Shown piece after piece: positions 34,239-47,700 of a stretch of 64,000 nt of DNA. A model generated the notes under the pieces. It saw only the letters and a list, made by a program, of their open reading frames with translations, did not search any database and had not been told where the DNA came from. Where the stretch lies: contig NW_020194685.1 in NCBI RefSeq assembly GCF_002865645.1, positions 1,761,363 to 1,825,362 of the forward strand, read 5' to 3'. Position 1 is the stretch's first letter. The number at the start of each line of letters is the position of its first letter. Position numbers and translations under genes: made by a program. The stretch is from Hyaloscypha bicolor E (Eukaryota > Ascomycota > Leotiomycetes > Helotiales > Hyaloscyphaceae).

Positions 34239-35128
34239 CTTATTAACCTACTAATCAAATACCTTTATAACAAAAGAAAAAAAAAAAAAAGAATATAGAT
34301 GATAATGGATATATAACTTAATACATATCTTTTTTTTAGAGTAATGAGTAATATATACTAAGTAATTAATTACTCTTAATATAAATAAGATTAGGAAACT
34401 TAGTAATATTCTTGAAAATATTAAAGATAATGAGAAAGATATAGAAGATAATATCAAATAAATATATTAGAGAAGAAATATATCTAATAAAATAAAGAAG
34501 TAAAAGGATAAAGAAACTTAAATAGAGATATAAAGGCTAAAGAGAGAGAAAAGAAGGTAAGAGATAAGAAAGAAGCTGATATTATATAGTTAAGGAAAAG
34601 AGGATTAGTTGTAGAAAAAGAGAGCCTTTGTATAAATCTTTTTCCTAAATAAATACCGAATGTCGGAACCGGTGTTCTAACTAGAAATATCCAGAAAATA
34701 CTCAAAAAGTAGATTGTTGTGGAAAGAAACTGAAGGGATCGGCATTAACTTTCCCCAAGCGTTTTAAGGACTATAAAAGTAAATAATCTAATATTGCCAG
34801 AATAGAGCTAAGTAAACGAATTTATAAGACTAATTAGAAGGACCGGAAAAGCTGACCTATTGTATATCTAATCGATACAATTATCAACTATCTAAGTATT
34901 CTAGTTATAAAAAATTACAGAGGACAATTTAAATAAAGTTTAACTAGCAGGATTAGTAAACTATATCCTTATTCTATTACCTAATATAATAACTAGATAA
35001 ATAATAAGATAAATATATAGGGAGAACTAGTAGCAGAAGTTTCAGAAGTTATTATAAAGCTATTTATAATTTTTTCAGGTCTTTTTGGAAATAAAGAGCC
35101 TAGAACACGCGGGAATAATATAATAGGT
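34239..35128. other. Low-RIP AT-rich stretch right of the gap, then the tail of Gypsy A
   Basis: 34239 to about 34900 retains TG/CA dinucleotides and has an A-run (34266-34290 region). A short open minus-strand frame (34705-34484) has no recognisable family and is low-complexity hydrophobic. From about 34980 the texture returns to RIP-degraded and leads into the 3' LTR of element A. Confidence 0.4.
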
Positions 35129-35445
35129 ATAGTGATAAGATAATAGATAAGGATAGGTATTAGATAGTTATAAGATCTAGTTCCTTATTTAAGGTAAAGC
35201 CTTTATATTAGAATTATACGAGATTATATTGGCTCATATTTCCTAGTTAAGTAAAGGCCTTTATATACTTGGCGCTAAATACTAGGGGAATATATAAGGA
35301 GATATTTCTAGCTTTGGAAAGGGGTATTAATTAGTCTTTTATTAGAATTAATTCTTGGAATTAGTTATACTTACAAGTATTACTCTATAGCTTACTTACC
35401 CTAATTACTTATATATTACTCTACTATTAAATGCCTTATACCCTA
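35129..35445 (+). repeat. 3' LTR of Gypsy A (~317 bp)
   Basis: Direct-repeat partner of 20063-20367, followed by ATAAG (35446-35450), matching the five bases before the 5' LTR. Some length difference comes from small indels near its left end. Confidence 0.85.
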
Positions 35446-35450
35446 ATAAG

Positions 35451-38400
35451 AAATATTAAAAGAATACTAATTAATAAGATTCTATTATAAGCTATTTCTA
35501 GAAATCTTTTATTCTAAAATAATCTTTTTTCTTTTAAACTAATTAGAGGAAATTATATAAAACTATAGAAAAGAAGCTTTTATAGCCTAAGTAAGATATA
35601 ATATCTAAGTAAAAGCCAAAGAAGCAAGAAGAAGTTCTTAATAAAAAGCAAATATTAGATCTAGCTATTCTTATTTCTATAGTATTTAATTATATAGCTA
35701 AGAAAGAAAATAATATAATTAGTTAAATCTCTATTTACGAGATTAATAAGAAGCTTAAAGCTTAAAAAAAAGAAGTTATTTCTAGCTTAGAGAATTAATA
35801 ACCGGGAAAAATAAAGCTTTAGTAACTATAGAAAATATTATTTCCGGAACTTAAGAAATATGCCTCTATTTTCTTTAAGAAAAAATCTAATACTTTTTTT
35901 TTCTATAAATTATATAATTATAAGATTTAGATTAAAGGCTTAAAGAAAACTAAAAGTATTAAATATTAACTTCTCTAGTAATAGTTTACTTAAGAGCTTC
36001 TAGAAATCAAGTATTTTTTAGAAAATAATCTAGCTAAAAGCTTTATTAAAGCTAGTTAGACTTCCTTTATTTTACTAGTTCTTTTTATAAAAAAAGTAAA
36101 TAAAGATTATACTTTTATATTAATTTCTATTATCTAAATAATATTACCTAAAAGAATTAATATTTCCTTTTACTTATTAATAAGACTTTAAGTTAATTAT
36201 CTAAGGCTAAGATCTATACTAAATTAGATATTTACTAAACTTTCTATTATATAGCTATAAACCCGGACTCTTAGAAGCTAATAATATTCCGTACTTACTA
36301 TAAAGTATATAAATATAATATTTTCTAGAAAGGCCTTATAAATAGCCCGGCTATATATTAATATTATATAAATAATATATCTTAATAATATTCTCATTTA
36401 TTTAGAGAATCTAGTAAAGCACGAATAGTATATATAAAAAATACTAGACTATTTATACCTTACCGGCCTCTAAATAAATATTAAGAAATCGGAATTTAAA
36501 GTTATATATATAAAATACTTAGGCTTTATTATCTCTATATCTAGTATTAAAATAGATTCTAATAAAGTTAAAGTAATACGTAACTAGTAATTCCCAAAAA
36601 TAATTAAGGATATATAGTTCTTTTTTATTTTCTATAACTTTTATAAATATTTTATTAGAAAGTATAAACGAATTACTAGATTTCTTATCTTATTTATAAA
36701 AAAGAGAATTTTCTTTAAGTAATCCGAGTAATATTAAAAGGCTTTTACCTGTTTAAAAAAAGCTATAATTTCTATCCTAATTCTATAATATTATAATCCA
36801 GATCTGCCTATAATAATAGAAATAGATATATCTAAAGAAATAGTTACTAGTCTACTCTTATAATAAGATTCAGGAATAGGCCTTTAGTATCTTATAGCTT
36901 ATTTTTCTAAAATTATATTTCTAGTAAAGCTTAATTATAATATATATAATAAGGAAATACTTGCTATAATATAAGTATTAGAGAAATCGAAAGCTAAGCT
37001 AGAAAGCTTTTAGAATACTTTCTTTAAAATCTATTCTAATTACTATACCTTAAAGTACTTTATAATTACTAAGAAGCTCTTTTCTTAATAAGCTAAATAG
37101 TCTAAGCTCTTATTTTATTATTATTTTAAGCTTATATATTATTCTAGAAAATTAAATAAATAAGTAAATACTTTATTATAAAAACAAGATAAAGTAAATA
37201 TTTAGGGCCAGATTAAAAAAAAGCTATAAACCCAAATACTTTTCCCTAAAAATAAGATTAATCCGGAGATTATCTATAACTTATAGCTTATAGTAATACT
37301 TTATAAAGTCGGCTTACTTAATCCGGAATTTGGCCCTAAAAACCAAGTATATACTAAGGACTTTCCGGGAAAAAATACTTTTATTAGAGGTATAATTTCC
37401 CTGAAAAAAGATATTCTTTTAGAAGCTTTACTAGTAGACTTTACTATAGTAGCTCTTATAAAAGTATTATTAGAAGCTCTCGCCAAGTATAGTAGTTTAT
37501 AACTTATAAATAAGATCCTATAGAATAATTATATATTACCGGATTTAGAAAAGCTATATATAATAGCCTAAGCCAAAAGTAATATCTAGATATTATAAGA
37601 TAGCTTTCTTTTATATTATAAAAGATTCTATATTATAGAGAACGAAATAATTCCCGGACTACTTTTATAAACTACCTTAATTTATAAAATATATAATAAA
37701 CCCCTTTCTAAATATCCTAGATATATAAAGCTTTATTAGCTATTAAAAGAATAATATTACTAGCTATCTATAAGCAAGAATATTAATTAATATTATAGTA
37801 ATTACTATACTTATAGGAGATTATATATACCCAGAAATAAGAAGTCTAGTTTACTTTATTTCCTTCTAGTTCCTAATTACTTCTAGTAATATATTATTAT
37901 AGATTTCAAGAGCTATTTAGAGAGTAAATCGGGCTATAATATAATTACTATATTTGTGGATTACTTATTTAAGCCCCTAATTATAATTCTAGTATAAGAT
38001 ATAATTATAGCCAAGTAACTAGTACTTCTATTTTATTTTATATAATATATTAAGTAAATATTTCAGAAATAATTATATTAGATTAGGGACTCTAATTTAT
38101 ATCCGATTTTTAAAGCAAATTCTATATGAGAATTAGTATAAAGCTTAAGCTCTTTATAACTAATTACCCCTAAATAAACAAATAAATAAAGATTATTAAT
38201 TAGTACTTTAATTAGAAATTATACCTATATATTAATTATTACTAGAATAACTAAGACAAATAGATTACTATAATTAATTATTAATAAGCCTTCCTTTAAT
38301 ATAAAACTATTAACTAGTTCCTATTTATAATTAAAAAGGGCTATAAGCCTTATATCTCTCTAGATTAGAACTTCCCTATTAAAGCTAACTTACCTAAGAA

Positions 38401-39196
38401 AAAGCTAAATAGGAATAAAGCTAAAGTATTAGTAAATTAATTATATGAATTATAGTAACTTACCTAAGGCCATATAAAATAAGTATAGAAATAATATATA
38501 ATATAAGCTAATAAGTACTACTATCTAATTAATTTCAAAGTCGGGAATAAAGTATAGGTTACTATAAAATACTAGAAATTCAATTATTCGAGCCAGAAGC
38601 TAGGGAACTAAATAGAGGGCCTATTTAAGATTCTAGAATAGTATAGCTACTTATTTCTCCTAAAACTACCGGAAACTATAAAGATATATCTAGTTTTCTA
38701 TATAAAGAAGCTATAAAAAGATCCCTAGAATTCTTTACTAGGTTAAGTAAATCCGGAACTACTTCTATTAATACTAAAAAATAGTAAATAAGATTATGGT
38801 ATTAAACGGGTTATTATGGTTAAGCTAGTAAGAAATAGGCTAAAGTATAGAATTTAGTAAATTAGTTAAGATAAAAATCTAGTATAATATCTAGCTTTAG
38901 TACTAAGTAATAGCCCCCTGGTTTTATAGAGTTTCTATAATAATAATATTAATATATTAGGACCTCTATAAAACCTATAATACTAGCTAGACTATATAAA
39001 AAATAATACTTATCCAGAATTATATAGAAATAATAATAAACTTTCCTAGGTTATATAATAAAGGTACTAGTCTTTTATATATAATATCTATATCCGAGAT
39101 ACTAGTTTTACTTTGGAAGGAAATATAATATGAAATTAGATAAATTAATGGCTTTTATAAAGCTCGGAAACAAGCTTATTATAAAGAGAAAAGTAA
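35451..39196 (+). pseudogene. RT-RNase H-integrase of Gypsy C
   Basis: Continues element C to the right of the A insertion. Reverse transcriptase spans about 36100-36620 ('YTKLDIYQTFYYI' pattern, 'LGFIISISSIKID'). RNase H follows to about 37150. The integrase core runs about 37890-38300 ('SGYNIITIFVDYLFK' pattern). A C-terminal 'FKILEQYSYLFLLKLP' to 'VFYIEKL' segment ends near 38710, as in Gypsy pol C-termini. Stops are frequent and the catalytic Asp codons are often Asn. Confidence 0.78.
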
Positions 39197-39470
39197 TATT
39201 ATAATTCCCAGATATCCGGTATCTGAGATTCCTTACTAGATACTAGATACTTCCTAGATATATGTAATATGGCTGCTTTACTAAAGAAGTATACTTGAAA
39301 TATACTAGAGATATTTAGAAGGCTAAGCCCCTTCGGGACTAGTATACTATAGGGTATATATACTTTCTTATAGCCTCTTATATTCTAGTTTTTCTTCTCT
39401 TAGCTTTGAATTATTTTTATAAGAGACCTTTTACTTTACTTTTCAAGCCCTAAATATTACATCTATAATA
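39197..39470 (+). repeat. 3' LTR of Gypsy C (274 bp)
   Basis: Direct partner of 17415-17687. It is clearly less mutated than the 5' copy (keeps GGGACTAGTATACTATAGGG and ATATGGCTGC), so RIP or later drift acted unevenly on the two LTRs. Confidence 0.88.
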
Positions 39471-42400
39471 ATTACTTAAGTATATTCTAGATATATATTA
39501 TATTAATATTCTAGAGCTATTAGCTAGTTTAATATTAAGTGCCTTTATTAATAATATAAAGTATAGGCTTACTAGAAATATAGAAAATATTAATAATAAT
39601 AAAGTAATTAAAGCTAATATTATCTCTTAAATTAAACTTGAATTATCTAGGTAATTAGTTATATTTCTAGTATTACTTATAATACTTTATAAGATATTTA
39701 AGGGCTTTTATATTAATATTATAGCCTGCTTATTTTAGTACGTTTTAGAGCTTACTAATAAATAAATAACTAAAATAATAATATAAATATTATAATTTAA
39801 TTTCTATAAGAAAGTAGAAATTATAAATAAAGAATTCAGAAATAAAGCCTTATAGTATAGTATTTTAAAGCAGGAAAGAATATCTAAAATATTATATTAT
39901 AGGTATATATTTTCTAGTAAAAGTAATAAGATAATTAGTAAGATTATTAAAATAGATTCCTAGCTTATTTATATTAGTTAAGCTAAGTAAAAATAAAGTC
40001 TTTAAAGGTATAATATAGAATTATATTTACCTAATTAGTATACTTACTATTATAGATCTAATAAAAGATATAAATCTAATACTAAACTAGATATTAACTT
40101 AATCTTTAGTAGTTTTATTAAGTTTAATACTATTATTAGTTTACTAGAAAGCTTGAAATTAGTTAGAACTAGTAATTAAGTATCTAGAGGCTCTAGTATT
40201 AATTATAACTTTATAAAAATAGTAAGTATTATATCTTAATATACTATTAATTATAAAAGTTTAGATATTTTCTATTAAGGGTTTAATAGGCTTTAAGGTA
40301 TGGTTTTCGCCTATTATCTAATATATAAGAGAAAGAAAAGTAAGGTTATTTATAAAAGTATTAGCTATAATTATTAGTAAAGCAAGAGTAATAGAAGTAA
40401 CTAAAAAGCTCTTAACTAAAATAAAATAGAAATCTGGATAGTATTTCTTTTCTTTATTTATTTCTGCTAATAAAGCCTTAAAAGTATTATTTACTAGTTT
40501 ATTCTTACTATCTTTATTATTCTCTTTATCTTTAGCTTTAGTAATATACTATATATAAGTATTACTAAAGTATTTATTAAAGTTATAAGTATTTCGGAAT
40601 CTAAACTAATAGATATTTCTATTCTTAAATTAAGCCTTTTTAGCCTTTTATTTCTCTAGTATATATTTCTATAAGTACTATTCGGGTTTCTTATATATAA
40701 AACACGATTTCGGGATATAATTATTATAATTACGGGACTTGAAATAGTTATTATAGGTTCCGAAGTTATAGCTAGGTTTATATTAATAATTTCCGGAGAA
40801 ATAATAGCTTAGAGAATTCTGAGAATAATATTACTAATTAGTAAAGAAGATTTCGGGATTAGCTTATTATTTGCTCTTATATATAGTAATAGATAACTAG
40901 AGCTTATTAATAAGCTAGCCGAGATTTATAATAGGATCTGAGATTATATATTTATATATTTGAGAGTCTTAATAAGAAATAATAATTTTATTATAAAGAA
41001 ATTTAATATTTCGCAAGTTAGGTATAAGACTATACTATAATTAATATAGTTTATTAATTAGTAGTTAAATAGTCTTAAATATTGCCTTTTCCGGAAATTT
41101 AGCTATTATAAAAGCTAATATAATAGTATTTTACTTGTCTAAATTTCGATATTTGAATTCAGGGCTTTTAAAAAAGCTATAAATATTAATATAAGCTTCT
41201 TTATATATATATTAAGAGAGCTAGTTATTATAAAAGTAGTCTTAAGCTAGTTCCTTTAGTATAATAAGAAAAGCTTGCATTAATGCCTCTTATAAAAGCT
41301 CTATATATTAGTAAATATTAAGGAAAATAGTAAGTTTATAATTAAAATTACTATTAGATCTATTATACTTTTACTTTTTAGTATAGATCTTAGTAACTTC
41401 TCTAATAAGTCTTATAGTTAAAGGTATTTGGGAGGCATTCGAATATAGTTATAGTAATAGTAATAAGGCTAGTAAGAGTAGTAAGGCTAGTAAAAGTATA
41501 TTATTTGCTTCTAGAGCTTTTATACTAGTATATAAATCTAGTAAAGATATAGGATATAGTAATAGAAAAAGTAATAGTAATATAGGAATATTAAAGATAA
41601 TAGGTTCTAGGTACTTGTTCTTAGTAAGAGTAATAAAGCCTAATAGGATTAGTTTCTTAATAAGGTCTAGTCTAGTTACTAATAAATTCTCGTTTATTTA
41701 GATATATTATATATTTTTCTTAATAATAGAAAGCAAGATAGTTATAATAATAAGAATACTAATATTCTATTATATATATATACTACTATACTAAAGAATC
41801 TTATATAGGTATAGTATCTCCGGGAATTCAAGCTTATTAAAGTTCCCTTAATAAGTAAAGTCCTTAAAGTTATATCTAAATAACTCCTAAAAATTATTAT
41901 TAATTATTTTATAGAGAATATATTAAAATAGCTTAGTATCTAAGAATTCAGATATCTCATATACTATAATAGTATCTAGATTAATTTCATGTCTCTATTT
42001 TATTACTATTTCCTTGAAATTATTAGTTTTTATAAATATAAAGTAATTGGATTAGATAGATCTAATAAAGGAATTATCTACTATAATAGGTTCTACTATT
42101 ATATGTTCTATAAGCTTATATTTAGTTCGAGATATAGTAATTTATAAGGAGAATAGATTTATAAAAAAGAAAGTAATTTATAAGATAGGTAAGTAAGAGT
42201 TATTATATTTGAGATAAAAATTTTATTTATAATAAGAAATTTAGGAAGTGAAATTCAAGGAGTAAAATATTGAGATTCCGGGAGAACTTAATAGTTCTAA
42301 AGCTTAAGAGCCCCAGGTATTTAGGTAATTATAAAGAGGGTAATTTTTCGTAAAGAAGATAGTTTTATAGGATAGTTAAATAGTTAAATAATTAACTATT

Positions 42401-42983
42401 TAGTAGTTAGTAAGAATTAGTATCTTTTCTTTTTATAGAACCGAATTATAGGCAAAGGCAACTATTATTTCTCTTCTTTAATATAGCTTAGTTAGGCCTT
42501 AGTAAGATTAAGTATCTTTCTCTTTTTATAGAACCGAATTATAAGTAAAGGTAATTAATAATTATTTTCTCTTTAATATAGAATAATAGCTTTGCCTCTA
42601 AGAAATCAAATCTTAAATAAATATAGCTTAATTCTTCTTACTATCTAATTTATATATATAAACTAATTAGTATTAGTTTACTAGAAATATATAATATTAT
42701 TATATAATTATAAAATATTATTTATATAAAGTTAGTAAAGTTATTATTTAGAAATAGGAATTATAGTATTATAATATTAATATATAATCCCTAAATCTAC
42801 TAAGCCTAAAAGGATCTAGTTTACTAGTCGAGTTACTAATGAGATACGAGGTTATATAACTATATCTCGTATCTTATATCTTATTACCTATATCCTATTA
42901 CTTATATTTCATTACTTATATCCCGTATCCCGTATTTCATAACTATATATATAACTTCTAAAGAAATAGCTATACTAATACTT
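39471..42983 (-). mobile_element. Truncated Ty1/Copia copy 2 (5' LTR plus gag/protease/integrase start)
   Basis: Reverse complement of the left half of the full Copia element at 54823-61137. The gag Cys-rich segment at about 40690-40830 matches about 56960-57080. The copy ends abruptly at the LTR of Gypsy C, at a point equivalent to about 58275 in the full copy, so RT and RNase H are missing. Confidence 0.78.
42671..42983 (-). repeat. LTR of Copia copy 2
   Basis: Inverted relative of 54823-55125 and 60835-61137. It keeps the ATACGGGATACGAGATA-type short repeats (as complement) and the end ACTAGTAAAC. Confidence 0.85.
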
Positions 42984-44445
42984 ATATATTATATATATTT
43001 AAAGCTAGTAATCTAGTATTTATAAGTATTTAGTAAATTAAAAAAGCTAATTAAATACTATTTTCTAGCTATAAAAGAAATACTAAATATATAAATACTT
43101 TTATTTATAAAATATAGCTTTATAAAAATAATATTAGTAAAGTTTATTATCTAGCTAAATATCTAATAAATAGTTCATTTATTTAAAAGCTATATATTAT
43201 AAGAAAAATATTATTAGACTAAATATCTAAAAATAATAGTTTAAAAGTAATTAATTTAAAAGCTATTAAATATTTATTTCAAAAATAAAATAATAGCTAA
43301 TTATTAGAAATAATATTTCAGAAAGAAAAATAATAGCTATTTTATATATTAAAATATATAAAAGTAATATAAAAGTAATATAAATATATAAAATATTAAA
43401 AATATTTTAGAACTAAATATAAAAAACTATTATATAAATAAATATAAAATAAATTAGTAAAATAAAATATAAAGCTAAATTTTATTTATAAAAATAGTTT
43501 TCTTAATTCTAAAAACTTAAATAGATATATTATTATATAAAGATATATAATATATAGAGCTTATAAAGATATATAGAACTTATAATATATAAAGTTTATA
43601 ATATAAAAAATATATAAAAGATATATAAAAGCTTAGGCTTTTAGAAATAAAAACCTAGAAAAAGAAATAATATAATATATATATTAATAATAAATATCTA
43701 GCTAGATTTAATAACTTAATTAAGCTAGTATTTATATAGAATTATATTTTCTAATTAGAACTAGTATTTTTATATATTTAATAAAATACTAGATTTTATA
43801 TATAGAAGTATATAAGCTTAGAAAATAAATATTAATTAGTTTTTTATTAAAAACTAATTTTTAAAATTAATTATATTTTTATATTTTATTTTATATTTTA
43901 TTTTATATTTTATTTTTTATATTTTATATGTTTTAATTTATATTTTATTTTTTTTATATTTTATTTTATATTTTATTTTATATTTTATTTCTTATCTTAA
44001 TTATTTATATAATATTCTATTTTATTATATATCTTATATTTTCTTAAAAATAATAGTATTTATAAAATATAATTATAAAATATATAATAAAGAAATATTT
44101 ACTATTATATAGTTTTTAGATTAATAATATTTAGAATTTTAGAGAATTATTTATTAAATATAAATTTATATAAACTATTATATATTAGAGTATTTTATAA
44201 TAATAAATAAGCTAAATAGGCTAAAGCTTTAACTAAATACTATTTTATTATTTAATATAAATCTAATAAATAAAATATAAAAGCTAATATTTTAATATAT
44301 TAAAATAATAAAGTTATTTAATAAAATAAAATAAAAAAGAAATATTATATTAAGGCCTTTTTTTCTTAAAATTAATTTAATTTAAAAGTATTTTAGAACT
44401 TTAGTATTAAAATTAGTTTTTTTTCTTTTTTCTAAAATAATTATT
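42984..44445. other. Old degraded AT-rich repeat DNA, left flank of Gypsy E
   Basis: Extreme TA content. The only assignable part is the dispersed repeat at 43674-43990. Probably one remnant with 50563-51930, split by insertion of E; this is inference. Confidence 0.4.
43674..43990. repeat. ~330-bp dispersed repeat, copy 2
   Basis: Direct-orientation relative of 16520-16850, again ending in ATTTTATATTTT tandem units (about 43875-43990). Confidence 0.65.
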
Positions 44446-44711
44446 ATTATAAATATAAGATTTAGGGCCTAGAAAATATAGTTAGACTATTTCTATTTTA
44501 ATGATTTAAAGCTAAAGAGAGAAGAGGATCTTAAAGAAGCCTCAGATCTAAATAATTATAGGCTTTATATAGGCTTATATATTAGCTTAAGCTCGGAGTT
44601 ATATATAATTATTAGGTAATTATAAATATTAGATATCTTATTTAGATACCAGATACCTTATTAGTTCTAGTCTAATTCCTACTAGTACTATATATTATAA
44701 TAACTATAATA
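44446..44711 (-). repeat. 3' LTR of Gypsy E (266 bp)
   Basis: Aligns end to end with 50297-50562, including TAGTACTATATATTATAATA near the right edge. Confidence 0.88.
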
Positions 44712-47700
44712 TTACTTCTTTTCTTAAAGTAAGCTTATTTCTAAGCTTTAAAAGTTCCTATTTAATTTTCAAGTTATAGGTTATATATTAAAAGCCAGGG
44801 CCTTTTATATATAACTTTAAAGAATTTCTGTCTATATTATATAGTTCTAGTAGTATATTATTTTTAGTATAATCTAATTAATAAAGGAAATTCTAAGGTA
44901 GTTCTAGCTATTCGGGGTTCTTATTATAAAAGCTCTAAAGAGCTAGAATACTATTACTTAATAAGAATATAGGATATTACTTCGGATCTAGATTCTATTC
45001 TTTTTACTAGACTTAATATTTTAGCTTTCTATAAAGTAGCTTTATTACTAGTATTTCTTAAACTTTATATTTTATTTCTTTATCTTATAATTCTAATAAT
45101 AGAGGCTTCGGATTTACTTATCCGGAAAGAGAATTACCTGAATCTTTATATAGCTTTTTTATATAGAATACTGGATATATTCTTATTAATTCCGGTAGCT
45201 TAAGCTTAAAGAAATACTTTATTTATTCCAGAATTTTATATAATCTTTTTATTTAATAAGCTAGCTTATAGCTCGAATAATTATTCTTTTAGTATTTAGT
45301 AGTAATTTATATCTTATTTCTTATTCCGAACTTTACTAGTTAATAGTATTTATTAGGTTAAATAATATAATATTCTTATACTTATATTATATTCTTTTAT
45401 ATCCTTTATTATAATTTATAGAACTATATTACTAAGGCTTTTACCTCTTATTTATTTAGTTCTTTTTTTGGGATATCTAATTATATTTGAGTTTTCTAGT
45501 TAAATAATATTCGTAATTTATAGCCCTTTTCTATAAGAAATAAGAACTAGCCTATAGTTTTATAAACTAGAACTATTTACTAGTAATTAATTATTATTAC
45601 CTATTTATTCCAATTATTCCAATAATAGTTTATATAAAAATATAGCTATTAGTTAAAATATTAGTTAATAATCTTTATCTAGCTATTAGTTTAGAAATAG
45701 TTAGTAATTAATAACTTGAGCTTTATACTAATATATTTATAGAACTCGCTCTAGAAATCTAATATAAACTAGAGCCCTTAATTAGATACTATAGTTTCCG
45801 GAATACTAATTTAGTAAATTATATAAATAAGGAAAAGAAATACTATTTCTTTAGCTATAACTATATTTCGAATAGAAATTATAATAGGATATTTGCCTAG
45901 ATAATTAATAAAGATTATTATTATATTATATTTATTTCTATTCTCTAGATATTTCTTGAAATCTACTAATATATATTAGTAGAGGTAATTAGAAACTAAT
46001 AATAAATATAAAAGATCTAGCTTTTTATTTCTAGAAATATAAAATTATTAGTAAATATAGTAATTATCTTTATACTAATTAATATTCGTTTCCTGGTCTA
46101 GCTAATAATAATAGGCCTAAAGAAGTTATTAAAGCTTAGTTCTTTCTAGATATCTTATTAGAGGCTATATATATATCTCCTAAATAAGAGTAATATATAA
46201 GAGTATTTCGGGTATTATTATATTATTAGATATAAATAGTTTACTATATTATAAGAAGAGATTACTTTATAATATTTAAGTACTTTTCTTCTTATTTCTC
46301 GCCTTATTCTATAGCTTTTTAAACTCTAGTAATTCTCGGTTTTTACTTAATAGCTTGTCTATAAGCTATATATTATTATACTAGATTTCTTTCTAAACCG
46401 GGCTTATTAAGGCCTTAATTAGGGCTAACTAGAAGTCCTATATAATATTATTATTAATCTTTTATTATAAGAAGAGAATTTGAGTTTAATAGGCTATTAT
46501 TATTTTATTTTAGGTAATTATATTCTTATATTTCCTATTTAGAATATTTATTTATTTTTTCTTTAACTTGCCTACCTAATATATAAGCTTAAAATAGTAA
46601 TAAGAAAGATATTCTATCTAGTAAGCTTGTTTTACTAAAAGCTTTTTTATAGTTATAAAGTACTCGAGAGCTTAGTAATCTAAATAAATTATAAAGAATA
46701 CCTTTTATAAACCTTCTAGCTCTACTTATTATTTGATTAAAAAAAGAATAATAGTAAGTATTTCTTTATTATAGATATTATAGTTTAGCTTTACTACCTA
46801 TATAGTTTTAGAGAAAAATACTATTAGATATTAGAGTTCTATCTAAAAATCTTATTATAAAAGAATACCGGCTATAACTTTATTTAATATATCTATTTTA
46901 ATTATAATAAAAAGATTCGAATTATAATAATATAGAATTAGTACCGAGAATATAGCTTACTTTAGCTTTATAAAACTTTCTTAATACTAATTCGTCTATT
47001 TAAACGGAATTCTCTTATATATTAGAGCTATTAGGGGCTTTATTATACGGCTATATTCCGTAATAAAATACTAATAAAAGTTATAAAAGCCTAAAAAGCC
47101 TTATATTTCTTTAATTATTATTAGTAATTACTAGTTCTTAATAACTACTATCTTATCTGAATCTATTTTAATATCTTTAATAGAGATAATAAAGCCTAAA
47201 TACTTTATATAAGTAACCTTAAACTCTAATTTCTTAATATTTGCTTAGAGGCTAGTATTCTATAGCTATTAAAGGACCTTTTATATATAGTCTTTATATT
47301 TTAGAGAATTATTTAAGTAAATTAGAATATTATTTAAATAAGCTATATAAAAGATATTAAGGTAATTAAAGAAAATATTATTTATATATCTCTAATATAT
47401 AATAAAGCTATTAGTTAGGCCTTTCTAAAGAACTTTATGCTTATAGGCCCTATATCTTATATGAAATATTATAAGTTTTTCTAACTCTAGATCTATTTGG
47501 ATTTAATAGAATATTTATTAAATATCTAGCTTTATATAAACCTTGGCTTAAGCTAGCTATATAAGAGTTTTATAAATAAGAGAAAGAAAATAATAATTCT
47601 TTTATATTAAATTATTTAGCTTATAATAATTAATATAGAATTAAAGGGCTCTATTAGCCTTTTTTATAAAAAGAATTAGGGATATAAAAGAGAACTAGCT

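Larger units (their letters stand above)
20063..35445 (+). mobile_element. Ty3/Gypsy chromovirus A nested in C, itself carrying element B
   Basis: LTRs at 20063-20367 and ~35129-35445 are flanked by ATAAG on both outer sides (20058-20062 and 35446-35450), a plausible 5-bp target-site duplication. Between them are its own gag-pol with chromodomain (20.4-25.4 kb) and, downstream, inserted element B and a low-RIP stretch with the assembly gap. The total length of 15.4 kb is far above the usual 5-7 kb, which supports nesting. Confidence 0.8.
17415..39470 (+). mobile_element. Ty3/Gypsy element C, interrupted by nested elements
   Basis: The outer shell is a Gypsy element with LTRs at 17415-17687 and 39197-39470. 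Its gag and protease (17.7-20.06 kb) are separated from its RT, RNase H and integrase (35.45-39.0 kb) by the insertion of element A at 20063-35445. Removing A gives an element of about 6.7 kb. A solo or truncated relative (element D) lies at 51931-54822 in the opposite orientation. No clear target-site duplication (left flank AGTAT, right flank ATTAC). Confidence 0.82.

Noticed and set aside
33410..34258. A 282-codon open frame on the minus strand
   Set aside because: Most of it is the 747-bp N-run; only the ends are real sequence.
17410..39475. Target-site duplication for Gypsy C
   Set aside because: Left flank AGTAT and right flank ATTAC do not match, even allowing C-to-T changes at every position; I do not claim one.
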